Part shown: positions 25,854-34,347 of the stretch, piece after piece | How positions within the stretch are numbered: the stretch's first letter is position 1 | Layout: each line of letters starts with the position of its first letter | Source: Streptomyces sp. NBC_00670 | Lineage (GTDB): Bacteria; Actinomycetota; Actinomycetes; Streptomycetales; Streptomycetaceae | NCBI RefSeq assembly: GCF_036226765.1 | Contig: NZ_CP109017.1 | Span: 3,237,501-3,301,500 of the forward strand | Direction of reading: 5' to 3' | DNA: 64,000 nt | The notes under the pieces: model-generated | What the model saw: only the letters and a program-made list of their open reading frames with translations | The model's database searches: none | What the model was told of the DNA's origin: nothing | Program-made: the position numbers and the translations under genes

Positions 25854-27344
25854 TCAGAGCTGGGTGGGCTGACGCTGGGTCAGTCCGTACCTGCTCGCGA
25901 TGGCGTTCCACAGCGTGGCCGCCTTCTTCTTCTGCTCGGTGGCCGTGCCGCTCGCGGTGTTGCCCGCCACGGTCTGGCTGGTGGTGCGGGCGTGGCCCTT
26001 CTTGCACACCTTCTTGCCCTTGGCCTGGTCGGCCCAGGCCGCGTAGTGGTTGTCGGCGGAGGCGGAGGCCCGCCAGGCGGCGGTGAGCGAGGCGGTCAGC
26101 GCGGCGTGGTCGGGGAGCTTGTCGACGGCGAGCCCGGACAGCTTCGTCACCAGACCGTTGCGCTGCTTGGCGGCGTCGCGCAGATCGGTGGCCGACTGGT
26201 CGAGGTTCTTGCACGCGCGGACGTTCGCCACCGCGCCGATCACGCTCTGCCTGCTGTTGCCGCTCTCCGCGAGCAGCTTGTCCAGCGCGTCGGCCTGCGC
26301 CTTGGCCGGGTCGGCGGCGGGGGCGGAGGAGTCGGCGGTGGCGGGGCCGGTCGCCGAGACGTTCTTGCTGTCGTCGCCCTTGCTGTCGCCGCCGCCTCCG
26401 CCGAGCAGCGCGCCGGCGCCGATGCCGAGGACCACGATGCCGACGCCGATGGCGGCGATCAGCGGCACGCGGGAGCCCGTACGGCCGCCGCGGCCGCCGC
26501 GGTTGCCGCCGCCCTCGTCGCCGCCCCGCCGGGCGCCGGCCCGGCCGCCGCCCGGAGGCGGCACGGAGACGGCCTCGCCGATCTGCGGCAGCTGCTCGGT
26601 GGCGGGTGCCGGGGCGGGGGCGCCCTCGGTGCGGAACAGGTTGTCGAACTCGGCCGGCGGGGCGGGCTGCGCGGGGGCGCCGCCGCCGCTCGGAACCGGC
26701 GGGAGGTACTGGGTGGCCTGCGCGTCCGGTCCCGCCGCGGGCGGCATCGGACCGGCGCCGCCCGGGACCGGCGGGATGTACTGGGTGGCGCCCTCGTCCG
26801 CCACCGGCGGTATGTACTGGGTCGCGCCCTCGTTCATGACGGGGGGTATGTACTGCGTCGCCCCCTCGTCCGCGGGCGACTGCATGTACTGCGTCGCCCC
26901 CTCGTTCGTGGCGGGCAGCGGCGCGGAGGGGAAGGCGCCGGAGGGGTACGGCTGCGGCTGTGGCTGCGCGCCGGGCGGGGTGGCCGGGGGAAGCGGGGCG
27001 GAGTAGCCGCCGGTGGGGGCCGCGTGCCCGGAGTGCGGTGGAGCTCCGTGCCCGGGGTGTGCGCCCCCTGTGGGCGCCTGTGCGCTCTCCGGGGGCAGTT
27101 GTGCGCCGCCGCCCGGCGCACCCCACTGGGGGCCGGGGTCCTCGCCCCAGCCGGGGGCGGGGGGCGGTGCGGGTGCGGCCTGCTGGTCCGGGCCCCAGGG
27201 CCCGCCCCAGGACTGACCGCCCGCCGGGGCCGGCGGCTCGGCCTGGCTGCCCGGCAGCAGGGGGGCACCGCCGTCGGAGGGCAGCACGATGCCCTCCCGC
27301 GCGGGCCGCGCCGAGGGCTCCCCACCCTGTCCACTCTGCGTCAC
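25854..27344 (-). CDS. Pro-rich single-pass membrane protein with EGATQYIPPV repeats
   Basis: 496 residues. The first 290 are Pro/Gly/Ala-rich and disordered, with five copies of a motif of the form EGATQYIPPV near residues 145-225, the last shortened to ATQYLPPV. A basic stretch (RRGGDEGGGNRGGRGGRTGSR) precedes a membrane helix VPLIAAIGVGIVVLGIGAGALL at about residue 315. The remaining 170 residues are outside the membrane: helical, with two cysteines that could pair. The topology puts the repeats in the cytoplasm, where each threonine could be a kinase target that recruits an FHA domain (inference). Similar 'ATQYIPPV' proteins occur in other streptomycetes. Function unknown. Confidence 0.8.
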   Translation of the reverse strand: MTQSGQGGEPSARPAREGIVLPSDGGAPLLPGSQAEPPAPAGGQSWGGPWGPDQQAAPAPPPAPGWGEDPGPQWGAPGGGAQLPPESAQAPTGGAHPGHGAPPHSGHAAPTGGYSAPLPPATPPGAQPQPQPYPSGAFPSAPLPATNEGATQYMQSPADEGATQYIPPVMNEGATQYIPPVADEGATQYIPPVPGGAGPMPPAAGPDAQATQYLPPVPSGGGAPAQPAPPAEFDNLFRTEGAPAPAPATEQLPQIGEAVSVPPPGGGRAGARRGGDEGGGNRGGRGGRTGSRVPLIAAIGVGIVVLGIGAGALLGGGGGDSKGDDSKNVSATGPATADSSAPAADPAKAQADALDKLLAESGNSRQSVIGAVANVRACKNLDQSATDLRDAAKQRNGLVTKLSGLAVDKLPDHAALTASLTAAWRASASADNHYAAWADQAKGKKVCKKGHARTTSQTVAGNTASGTATEQKKKAATLWNAIASRYGLTQRQPTQL

Positions 27345-27519
27345 CGGGACTCCTCCGACTGGGCGACCAAGAGAATCAGCGGCTCACGCTACCGGGTCTC
27401 TGCGAGGGCATGCCATGCGGAGTACCCCCGGCGGTCGGCCGGAACTCGGGGGAACCGTAACGGCGGTTCCCCCGAGACCCGGTTCGGCACGTAGTCGGCT
27501 GACGGCCGGTGGGGGCTGG

Positions 27520-27567
27520 TCGCGCAGTTCCCCGCGCCCCTCAACAGCAAGGGGCGCGGAGCCCCTT
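27520..27567. repeat. Streptomycete intergenic repeat with alternative hairpins, terminator for leftward gene
   Basis: The 22-base core TCGCGCAGTTCCCCGCGCCCCT (first 20 shown by positions 27520-27539) recurs at 30177-30198 and is a familiar repeat of streptomycete intergenic DNA. CCGCGCCCCT (27532-27541) pairs with AGGGGCGCGG (27550-27559), ten base pairs; alternatively AAGGGGC (27549-27555) pairs with GCCCCTT (27561-27567). It lies just beyond the stop of the gene at 27607 and probably ends that transcript. Confidence 0.7.
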
Positions 27568-27606
27568 GAAGGGAAGGGCAGGGGCGGCGGGGGCGAGGGG
27601 AAAAGA

Positions 27607-29058
27607 TCACGCGGCCCGCAACTCCAGCCGGGCTCCGAACTCCCGCACCACCGCCTCCTCCCCGAACGGCTCCAACCTCTGCTGGAAGTCCTCCAGGTAC
27701 TCCGCCCCCCGATTCGACCGCAACCCCCCGAGCAGCTCCACCGCCTTCATCCCGGTGTGCACCGCCTGCTCCACCTCCCGCTTCTGCACCTGCGCCGTCG
27801 CCAGCAGCACGAACCCGATCGCCCGCCGCCGCACCCGCCCCTCCGGATGCCCCGCGAGCGCCTCACGCGCACACCGCTCCGCCGCGTCCGCCTGCCCCAG
27901 ATCCCGGTAGCAGTGCGCCAACTCATCGGCGAGGTACGCCTCGTCGAAGTGCGCGATCCACACGGGATCGTCCCCGGAACCCGAACCGGAACCGGAACCG
28001 GAACCGGCGTCGGCCGAGGCACCGGCACCGGCACCGGAGCCACCCCCCGACCCCCCCGCCGCCTCCATCGCCGCGACCGCCCGCCCCGCGGCGGCCTGCG
28101 CCCCCCGCACGTCCCCCATCAACGCATGCCCCCGCGCCTCCGCCGCACAGAACATCGACTGCGCCCGCGCCGGCACCTGCCCCCGCGCCCCCTCCTGCGC
28201 CGCCCGCGCCAACTGCGCGATCTCCCGCGGGTTCCCGAGCTGCGCCGCCAGGTGACTCATGGACGCCGCCAGCACATACCCCCCGTACCCCCGGTCCCCC
28301 GCCGCCTGCGCGAGCCGCAGCGCCTGGATGTAGTACCGCTGCGCCAGCCCCGGCTGCCCCGTGTCCACCGCCATGTACCCGGCGAGCTCGGTCAGCCGGG
28401 CCACCGCCGCGAACAACTCCCGCCCCACGGACTCCCGGTAGGACCCGGCGAGCAGCCCGGAGACGACGCTGTTGAGGTAGTGCACGACGACCGGACGCAC
28501 ATGCCCGCTCCCGTACGTGTGGTCGAGGTCGACCAGCGCCTGCGTCATCGCCCGCACCGCCGCCACGTCGGACGACCCGACCCGCGGCCCGCCCGTCCGC
28601 CCCACCTGGGCGTCGGGCGTCGAGATCAGCCAGTCCCGGCTGGGCTCGACCAGCGCGGACGCGGCGACGGAGGACCCGGACAGGAAGTCCCGCCGGCCCA
28701 CGTCACTGCGCCACAGCTCACACACCTGCTCGATGGCGCCCAGCACCGTCGGCGAGAACTGCAGCCCCACACCGGACGCCAGGTTCTTGCCGTTGGCCAT
28801 GCCGATCTCGTCGATCGTGACCGTACGGCCCAGCTTGCGGCCCAGCGCCTCGGCGATGATCGCCGGGGCGCGCCCGCGCGGCTGCTGTCCGCGCAGCCAA
28901 CGGGCCACCGACGTCTTGTCGTAGCGCAGATCGAGCCCGTGCTCCGCGCCGCACATGTTGACCCGGCGGGCCAGACCGGCGTTGGAGCAGCCCGCTTCCT
29001 GGATGAGCGCCTGGAGCCGTTCGTTCGGCTGCCTGGCGACGAGAGGCCTTGCGGCCAT
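27607..29058 (-). CDS. NsdA-like HTH and TPR regulator
   Basis: 483 residues from MAARPLVARQPNERL. The N-terminal 90 residues carry an XRE-like helix-turn-helix (ALIQEAGCSNAGLARRVNM, then YDKTSVARWLRGQQPRGRAP). The rest is helical and TPR-like (VARLTELAGYMAVDTGQPGLAQRYY, then AELAGDR-type repeats). A linker of about 30 residues made of Gly, Ser and Ala (GSGSGSGSG) breaks the TPR region near residue 345. The layout matches the NsdA group, whose founding member (SCO5582) represses antibiotic production in S. coelicolor; this is a paralogue by location. Divergent from the Prim-Pol-like gene. Confidence 0.75.
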   Translation of the reverse strand: MAARPLVARQPNERLQALIQEAGCSNAGLARRVNMCGAEHGLDLRYDKTSVARWLRGQQPRGRAPAIIAEALGRKLGRTVTIDEIGMANGKNLASGVGLQFSPTVLGAIEQVCELWRSDVGRRDFLSGSSVAASALVEPSRDWLISTPDAQVGRTGGPRVGSSDVAAVRAMTQALVDLDHTYGSGHVRPVVVHYLNSVVSGLLAGSYRESVGRELFAAVARLTELAGYMAVDTGQPGLAQRYYIQALRLAQAAGDRGYGGYVLAASMSHLAAQLGNPREIAQLARAAQEGARGQVPARAQSMFCAAEARGHALMGDVRGAQAAAGRAVAAMEAAGGSGGGSGAGAGASADAGSGSGSGSGSGDDPVWIAHFDEAYLADELAHCYRDLGQADAAERCAREALAGHPEGRVRRRAIGFVLLATAQVQKREVEQAVHTGMKAVELLGGLRSNRGAEYLEDFQQRLEPFGEEAVVREFGARLELRAA

Positions 29059-29429
29059 GGCGAAACCCCCTGTTTCTGGCGGCTGCGGTGCCTGCCCACG
29101 CACCGGTTGACGTGCCTTCGGCGGCCGGCGCCTTCCGTCGGGCACCGCAAGGATCCGGCCGTGAAGATCAATGCCCCGCCCGCACGCACTGCATGCGCTA
29201 CATGCCGACAATGCGGGACATGCCAGGCTTGCCGGGTAATGGTGACGGCCCGGGCCGTCGTCCCTCCCCCACCCGGCCCTTGTCTGCCCTTCCTGGCTAC
29301 CCGCTCGACGGTGTCCTTCCTCGTACGCGCCCCCGTACGTGCAACCGTGCGCCCCGCCGCTCAAAGGGGTGCCCCTCCCCCGCGCACGGGTGGGCGTAAC
29401 CCCCCGTGACGGCGGGAGTTGTGCTCCTC
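29059..29429. other. Divergent control region between NsdA-like and Prim-Pol-like genes
   Basis: About 370 bases. Between 29190 and 29240 there are spaced copies of ACATGCC/CATGC (two ACATGCC units 18 bases apart), possibly an operator of the NsdA-like protein. No coding frame of good character. Confidence 0.4.
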
Positions 29430-30098
29430 GTGGAAGAGACCATCGCGGGCGCGGAAACCGCCCCCACCCAAGCTGCCCACATCCCGCAGCAGCGCGGCGA
29501 ATCGCTGCTGGAAGCCGCCGTGCGCTACGCCGAGGAGCGCCACTGGGACGTCGTCCCGGGCACCTGGCTGGAAGTCGTCGACGGCGTGCAGCGCTGCTCC
29601 TGCGCGGACCCCGCGTGCCCGGAACCGGGCGTGCACCCGGCGCGCGAGGACTGGACGACGCAGGCCACGGGCAGCGCGACCGTCGCGCGCCGACTGTGGT
29701 CCCGGCAGCCGACGGCCTCGATCCTGCTGCCCACGGGGCGCACGTTCGACGCGGTCGACGTCCCTGAGACGGCCGGATTCCTGGCGCTGGCCCGCATGGA
29801 GCGGATGCAACTGACACTCGGCCCGGTCACGTTGGCCCCCGACCGCCGGATGCGGTTCTTCGTCCTGCCGGGCGGCGCGGCCAAACTCCCCGAGCTGGTA
29901 CGGAAGCTGGGCTGGTCGCCGGAGTCGCTGGACATGACCGGGCTCGGCGAGGGCACGTACGTGGCGGCGCCGCCGTCGCGGTTCGGGGCGCGGGGTGCGG
30001 TGCAGTGGGCCTGCCGGCCGACCGCGGTGAATCGGTGGTTGCCGGATGTGGAGGAGATGGTCTCCTCCCTCTCCTATGCGTGCGGGAGGGATCGGTAG
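29430..30098 (+). CDS. Prim-Pol-like (bifunctional DNA primase/polymerase N-terminal) protein
   Basis: 222 residues from a GTG giving VEETIAGAET; a GTG 24 bases earlier is an alternative. The pattern LEAAVRYAEERHWDVVPGTW, then CSCADPACPEPGVHPAREDWTTQATGS and ATVARRLWSRQPTASILLPTG in separate runs, is that of the Prim-Pol domain (PF09250) seen in actinomycete chromosomes. The region expected to hold the catalytic hhhDhD reads FDAVDVP, with the second aspartate apparently replaced by proline, so catalysis is doubtful. Three cysteines in CSCADPAC may bind metal. It stands alone, without a helicase domain. Role unknown. Confidence 0.75.
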   Translation: MEETIAGAETAPTQAAHIPQQRGESLLEAAVRYAEERHWDVVPGTWLEVVDGVQRCSCADPACPEPGVHPAREDWTTQATGSATVARRLWSRQPTASILLPTGRTFDAVDVPETAGFLALARMERMQLTLGPVTLAPDRRMRFFVLPGGAAKLPELVRKLGWSPESLDMTGLGEGTYVAAPPSRFGARGAVQWACRPTAVNRWLPDVEEMVSSLSYACGRDR

Positions 30099-30176
30099 GG
30101 CGGTGCGGTGGGGGCGTTGCGGGGGTGCGTCTGCCGGGTTGGGGTGCGTTGCCGGGTGCGGCTGCGTCGTGGCTTG

Positions 30177-30198
30177 TCGCGCAGTTCCCCGCGCCCCT
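30177..30198. repeat. Second copy of the 22-base intergenic repeat core
   Basis: Identical to 27520-27541 over the 22-base core, same orientation. Here it lacks the second hairpin arm, so it is probably a remnant and not a terminator. Confidence 0.75.
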
Positions 30199-30217
30199 GA
30201 AGGCAGGCGTTGGCCCC

Positions 30218-30223
30218 TAGGGT
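30218..30223 (+). promoter_or_regulatory. -10 box of leaderless ABC operon
   Basis: TAGGGT, then exactly six bases, then the ATG at 30230, with no Shine-Dalgarno. No convincing -35 box. Confidence 0.5.
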
Positions 30224-30229
30224 GTTGGT

Positions 30230-31030
30230 ATGAGTGAAGGAGTGAGGGGAAGCGAGGGCGGGCGTCCGGCCGTGCGTGTCCAGGGGCTCTGGAAGCGGTT
30301 CGGGGAGCAGATCGCCGTGGGCGGCGTCGATCTCGTGCTGCCGGCCGGGAAGTTCGTCGGGCTGGTCGGGCCGAACGGGGCCGGGAAGACCACCACTCTG
30401 TCCATGATCACCGGGCTGCTCCGCCCGGACCGGGGCACCGTCGAGGTCGTCGGGCACGACGTGTGGCGCGACCCGGCGGCCGTCAAGGCACGGATCGGCG
30501 TGCTTCCCGAGGGGCTGCGGCTGTTCGAGCGGCTGTCGGGGCGCGAACTCCTCTCCTACACCGGGCGGCTGCGCGGGCTGCCCGGTGCCGAGGTCGACAA
30601 GCGGGCGACCCAGTTGCTCGACGTCCTCGACCTCGCGGGCGCCCAGCACAAGCTCGTCGTCGACTACTCGACCGGCATGCGCAAGAAGATCGGTCTCGCC
30701 GCGGCCCTCCTCCACAACCCCGAGGTCCTCTTCCTCGACGAGCCGTTCGAGGGCGTCGACCCGGTCTCCGCGCAGACCATCCGCGGCGTCCTGGAGCGGT
30801 ACACCGGCTCCGGCGCCACGGTCGTCTTCTCCTCCCACGTCATGGAGCTCGTCGAGTCCCTGTGCGACTGGGTGGCGGTGATGGCGGCGGGCCGGATCCG
30901 CGCGGACGGCCCGCTCGCCGAGGTGCGCGGCGGGGCGTCCTCGTTGCAGGAGGCGTTCCTCGAACTCGTCGGGGCCGGCGGCCGGTCCGCCGGGACCGAT
31001 CTGGACTGGCTCGGCGGCGGCACCCGATGA
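30230..31030 (+). CDS. ABC transporter ATP-binding protein
   Basis: 266 residues. Walker A GPNGAGKTT at about residue 47, Q-loop region, signature motif in the variant form YSTGMRKKIGLAAALLHNP, Walker B VLFLDEPFEGVDP, and H-loop VVFSSHVMELVE. Architecture and size fit the ABC-2 exporter class (CcmA-like). It overlaps the permease start by ATGA, so both are made together. The exported substrate is unknown. Confidence 0.9.
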   Translation: MSEGVRGSEGGRPAVRVQGLWKRFGEQIAVGGVDLVLPAGKFVGLVGPNGAGKTTTLSMITGLLRPDRGTVEVVGHDVWRDPAAVKARIGVLPEGLRLFERLSGRELLSYTGRLRGLPGAEVDKRATQLLDVLDLAGAQHKLVVDYSTGMRKKIGLAAALLHNPEVLFLDEPFEGVDPVSAQTIRGVLERYTGSGATVVFSSHVMELVESLCDWVAVMAAGRIRADGPLAEVRGGASSLQEAFLELVGAGGRSAGTDLDWLGGGTR

Positions 31031-32664
31031 CCGCCGCCACGCGGACCGCCGCCCCCGCCGTGCCGGGCACGGTGGGGCTGACCCCCGTCGTCGTCCGGCT
31101 GAAGCTGTCCCTGCTGCGCAACGGGCTGCGGCAGTCCGGCGGACGCCGGGCCGTGTACATGACCTCGCTCGTCCTCGTCCTGCTGTTCGCGCTGCTCCAG
31201 CTGGTCGGGCTGATCGCCCTGCGCGGCCACGCGCACGCGGACACCCTCACGGTCCTGCTGCTCGCGGTGCTCGGGCTGGGGTGGGCGGTGATGCCGCTGT
31301 TCTTCCCCGGCGGCGACGAGACCCTCGACCCGACCCGCCTGGTGATGCTGCCGCTGCGGCCCCGGCCGCTGGTCCGGGCGCTGCTGGCGGGCTCCCTGAT
31401 CGGCATCGGCCCGCTGTTCACGCTGTGCCTGCTGGCCGGCTCGGTGGTCTCCGTGGCGCACGGGGCGGTGGCGTACGTCGTCGGCGTCGTCGCGGTCGTC
31501 CTGGGGCTGCTGGTGTGCGTGGCCCTCGCGCGCGCGGTGGCCGCCGCCAACATCCGGCTGCTGACCAGCCGCAAGGGCCGCGATCTGGCGGTGCTCAGCG
31601 GGCTGGTGATCGCGGTGGGCGCGCAGTTCGTCAACTTCGGGGCGCAGCGGCTCGGCTCGGCGGGCGGCCTGGAGCCGCTGGACCCGGTGGCCGGCGTGCT
31701 GCGCTGGGTGCCGCCCGCCGCCGCGATCGGCGCGGTGGACTCGGCGAGCGACGGCGCGTACGGCGTCGCGGCGGCGCAGCTGCTGCTGACGGCGGCCGCC
31801 CTCGCCGGGCTGCTGGCGCTGTGGACGCGGACGCTGACCCGGCTGATGACGGCCCCCGACGCCTCCACCCTGAGCGCCGCCGAGCCGGCCGCCCGCGAGA
31901 AGGCCGGGCGCACGGGCGGCCTGGCCCGGCTGCTGCCCGCCGGGCGCACCGGCCCGGTCGTGGAGCGCGGCCTGCGCTATGTGTGGCGCGACCCGAAGAC
32001 CAAGTCGGCCTGGGCGACGTCGCTGGCCATCGGCCTGATCGTGCCCGTCTTCAACGCGTTGCAGGGCACCGGCTCGGTCTACTTCGCGTGCTTCGCCTCC
32101 GGGATGCTCGGCATCCAGATGTACAACCAGTTCGGGCAGGACACCTCCGCGTTCTGGACGGTGGCCATGACGATCTCCTCCCCCCGGGACGCCCTCGCCG
32201 AACTGCGCGGCCGGGCGCTGGCGCTGCTGCTGATCACGGTGCCGTACACCGCCCTGGTCACCGTCCTGACCACGGCGATGCTCGGCGTCTGGGCGAAGCT
32301 GCCGGAGGTGCTGGGGCTGTCGTTCGCGCTGCTCGGGGCGATGCTGGCGACGGGGGCGTGGACGTCGGCGCGGTTCCCGTACTCGATCCCGCAGGAGGGC
32401 TACAAGAACGTGGTCCCCGCGCAGATGGGCGTCGCCTGGCTCTCGATCTTCGGCGGCATGATCGCCGCGGCGCTGCTGTCCGCACCGGTCATCGCGGCCA
32501 CGATCTGGCTCAACGTGACCGCTGACGGCGACGACTGGGCCTGGCTCCTCCTCCCCGGAGGCGCGGCGTACGGCGCGGCCCTCACGGTGACGGGCCTACG
32601 CCTGGCGGCCCCCCGCACGGCAGCCCGCCTCCCGGAGATCCTCACAGCGGTGAGCAAGGGCTGA
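31027..32664 (+). CDS. ABC transporter permease
   Basis: 545 residues with about a dozen hydrophobic segments (for example YMTSLVLVLLFALLQLVGLI, AYVVGVVAVVLGLLVCVALA, SIFGGMIAAALLSAPVIAAT). There is a long hydrophilic region near residues 280-320, between two membrane halves. The family is the actinobacterial ABC-2-like transporter of about 540 residues. The start overlaps the ATPase stop. Confidence 0.85.
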   Translation: MTAATRTAAPAVPGTVGLTPVVVRLKLSLLRNGLRQSGGRRAVYMTSLVLVLLFALLQLVGLIALRGHAHADTLTVLLLAVLGLGWAVMPLFFPGGDETLDPTRLVMLPLRPRPLVRALLAGSLIGIGPLFTLCLLAGSVVSVAHGAVAYVVGVVAVVLGLLVCVALARAVAAANIRLLTSRKGRDLAVLSGLVIAVGAQFVNFGAQRLGSAGGLEPLDPVAGVLRWVPPAAAIGAVDSASDGAYGVAAAQLLLTAAALAGLLALWTRTLTRLMTAPDASTLSAAEPAAREKAGRTGGLARLLPAGRTGPVVERGLRYVWRDPKTKSAWATSLAIGLIVPVFNALQGTGSVYFACFASGMLGIQMYNQFGQDTSAFWTVAMTISSPRDALAELRGRALALLLITVPYTALVTVLTTAMLGVWAKLPEVLGLSFALLGAMLATGAWTSARFPYSIPQEGYKNVVPAQMGVAWLSIFGGMIAAALLSAPVIAATIWLNVTADGDDWAWLLLPGGAAYGAALTVTGLRLAAPRTAARLPEILTAVSKG

Positions 32665-32868
32665 CGGTTCGGGGCCCCACCCGCCCCCGCCCCCGGTGCG
32701 CCGAGGGCGCACACCGGTGGCACGACCGCCCCCCATGAGACCCCTCGTGCAACGATTGCCTCCCACATTGCGGGAACCCGCTGTGTGCTGAGTCACGTTC
32801 ACGTTGAATGATTGCGAGCAACGAACCAACGCGACCGCGGACGCGGAAGCGGCCGGCAGGGGGTCCAG

Positions 32869-34332
32869 GTGAGTACTTCCCGGCGTAGAGGGACCACCGA
32901 CGAGCTGGGGCCGGACGGGCCCGAGCCCACCGGCCCCGGCGGCGGCCCCCGCCCTCCCGATCACGACGAGCCCGACCCCGAGCCCGAACCGTCGGGCCCG
33001 GACGGCTCCGACCTGCTCGCCGCCCTCCTGGACGGCATGGACGCCGCGCTGTGCGCGTTCGACGCGGACGGCGTCGTCACCCACTGGAACCGCGAGGCCG
33101 AACGCATCCTCGGCTGGACGGCGGCCGAGGCCGTCGGTCGGCAGGGCTTCGCCGGCTGGGCGGTGCGCAGCGCGGACGCCGAGGAGGTCGAGCGGCGGCT
33201 GATGTCCGCGATGCGGGCGCCAGGGCGTCAGGTGCACGAGTTCGCGCTGGTCACCAAGGACGGCGGCCGGGTTCTGGTCCGTACCCAGTCCGCCGCCGTG
33301 CGCGGCCCGGACGGCACGCCCGCCGGGGTGTACTGCGCGTTCAGCGAGGTGCACACGCAGATCGACCTGGAGCGGTCGATCGCGCTGAGCGAGGCGCTGC
33401 TGGAGGACGCCGGCTGGGGCGTGGTCCTCGTCGACGCCGATCTGCGGCCCGCCGTCGTCAACGCGCACGCCGCCCGGCTGCTGGGCGTCGGCCGCACGGC
33501 GGTGCTGGGCCGGCCGCTGGGCGAGCTGCTCGCGCAGGGCGTGGAGGAGCTGGAGAGCGCGCTGGCGCACGTGCTGGGCGAGGGCGCGCCGCCCGCGCCG
33601 GCCGAGATGTGGGTGAGCGTACGGACGCCGGAGGGCGAGCAGCGGCGCTGCTGGCGAAACGGTTTCCTCCGGCTGGCCTCGCCGCTCGCGGAGGAGCCGG
33701 TTCCGCTGGGGGTGGGCTGGCTGTTCCAGGACGTCACCGAGGCGCGGCGGCGCGAGCAGGAGGCGTCGCAGACCCGGTTCCGGGCCAACCAGTCGCACCG
33801 GGCGGCGCGGACGGCGGCGGAGTGCGAGGACCCGTGGGAGGCAGCCACGGTCCACCTCGACTTCGCGCTCGCCGGCTTCGCCGACCACGCGCTGATCGAC
33901 CGCGTCGCGGGCGCCCCGGCGCCCGACGACCCCGAGGTGCCCGTACGGCTGGTGCGGGCCGCGTCGACGCCGTCGGGCACGCCGGGACCGGGCGTCCTCG
34001 CGGGCGCGTCCGGGCTGCCGGTGCACTACGGGGAGACGCACCCGGCGGTGCAGTGCGCGGAACGGGCGGGCTCGGTCCGCGCGAGCGCCGGCCGGGCCGA
34101 CGCGGAACGGGCCCGCGCGTGGGCCCGCTCCCGGCAGTGGCCGGAGGACACCGTGCACGCTCTGTGCGCGGTGCTCCGCAACCGGGGGCGCACGCTGGGC
34201 GTGGTCACGTTCCTGCGCGCCGCCGCCCGCGCCCCCTTCGAGCGCCCCGACGCCCTCTACGCGGAGGACGTGGCGTCCCGCATCGCCCTCTGCCTGGACC
34301 TGGCCACGACGGACGGGCGGAAGCGAGACTAG
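32869..34332 (+). CDS. PAS-PAS-GAF sensor protein without an output domain
   Basis: 487 residues, GTG start with AGGGGG five bases upstream. After a charged N terminus of 40 residues come a PAS domain (AALLDGMDAALCAFDADGVV, THWNREAERILGWTAAEAVG), a second PAS domain (ALLEDAGWGVVLVDADLRP) and, from about residue 305, a GAF-like domain ending FERPDALYAEDVASRIALCLDLA. In streptomycetes this trio usually precedes a SpoIIE-type PP2C phosphatase; here the protein stops after the GAF part. It may act as a ligand or redox sensor that binds a partner. No heme or flavin motif seen. Confidence 0.8.
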   Translation: MSTSRRRGTTDELGPDGPEPTGPGGGPRPPDHDEPDPEPEPSGPDGSDLLAALLDGMDAALCAFDADGVVTHWNREAERILGWTAAEAVGRQGFAGWAVRSADAEEVERRLMSAMRAPGRQVHEFALVTKDGGRVLVRTQSAAVRGPDGTPAGVYCAFSEVHTQIDLERSIALSEALLEDAGWGVVLVDADLRPAVVNAHAARLLGVGRTAVLGRPLGELLAQGVEELESALAHVLGEGAPPAPAEMWVSVRTPEGEQRRCWRNGFLRLASPLAEEPVPLGVGWLFQDVTEARRREQEASQTRFRANQSHRAARTAAECEDPWEAATVHLDFALAGFADHALIDRVAGAPAPDDPEVPVRLVRAASTPSGTPGPGVLAGASGLPVHYGETHPAVQCAERAGSVRASAGRADAERARAWARSRQWPEDTVHALCAVLRNRGRTLGVVTFLRAAARAPFERPDALYAEDVASRIALCLDLATTDGRKRD

Positions 34333-34347
34333 GGCCTGTCGTTTGGA

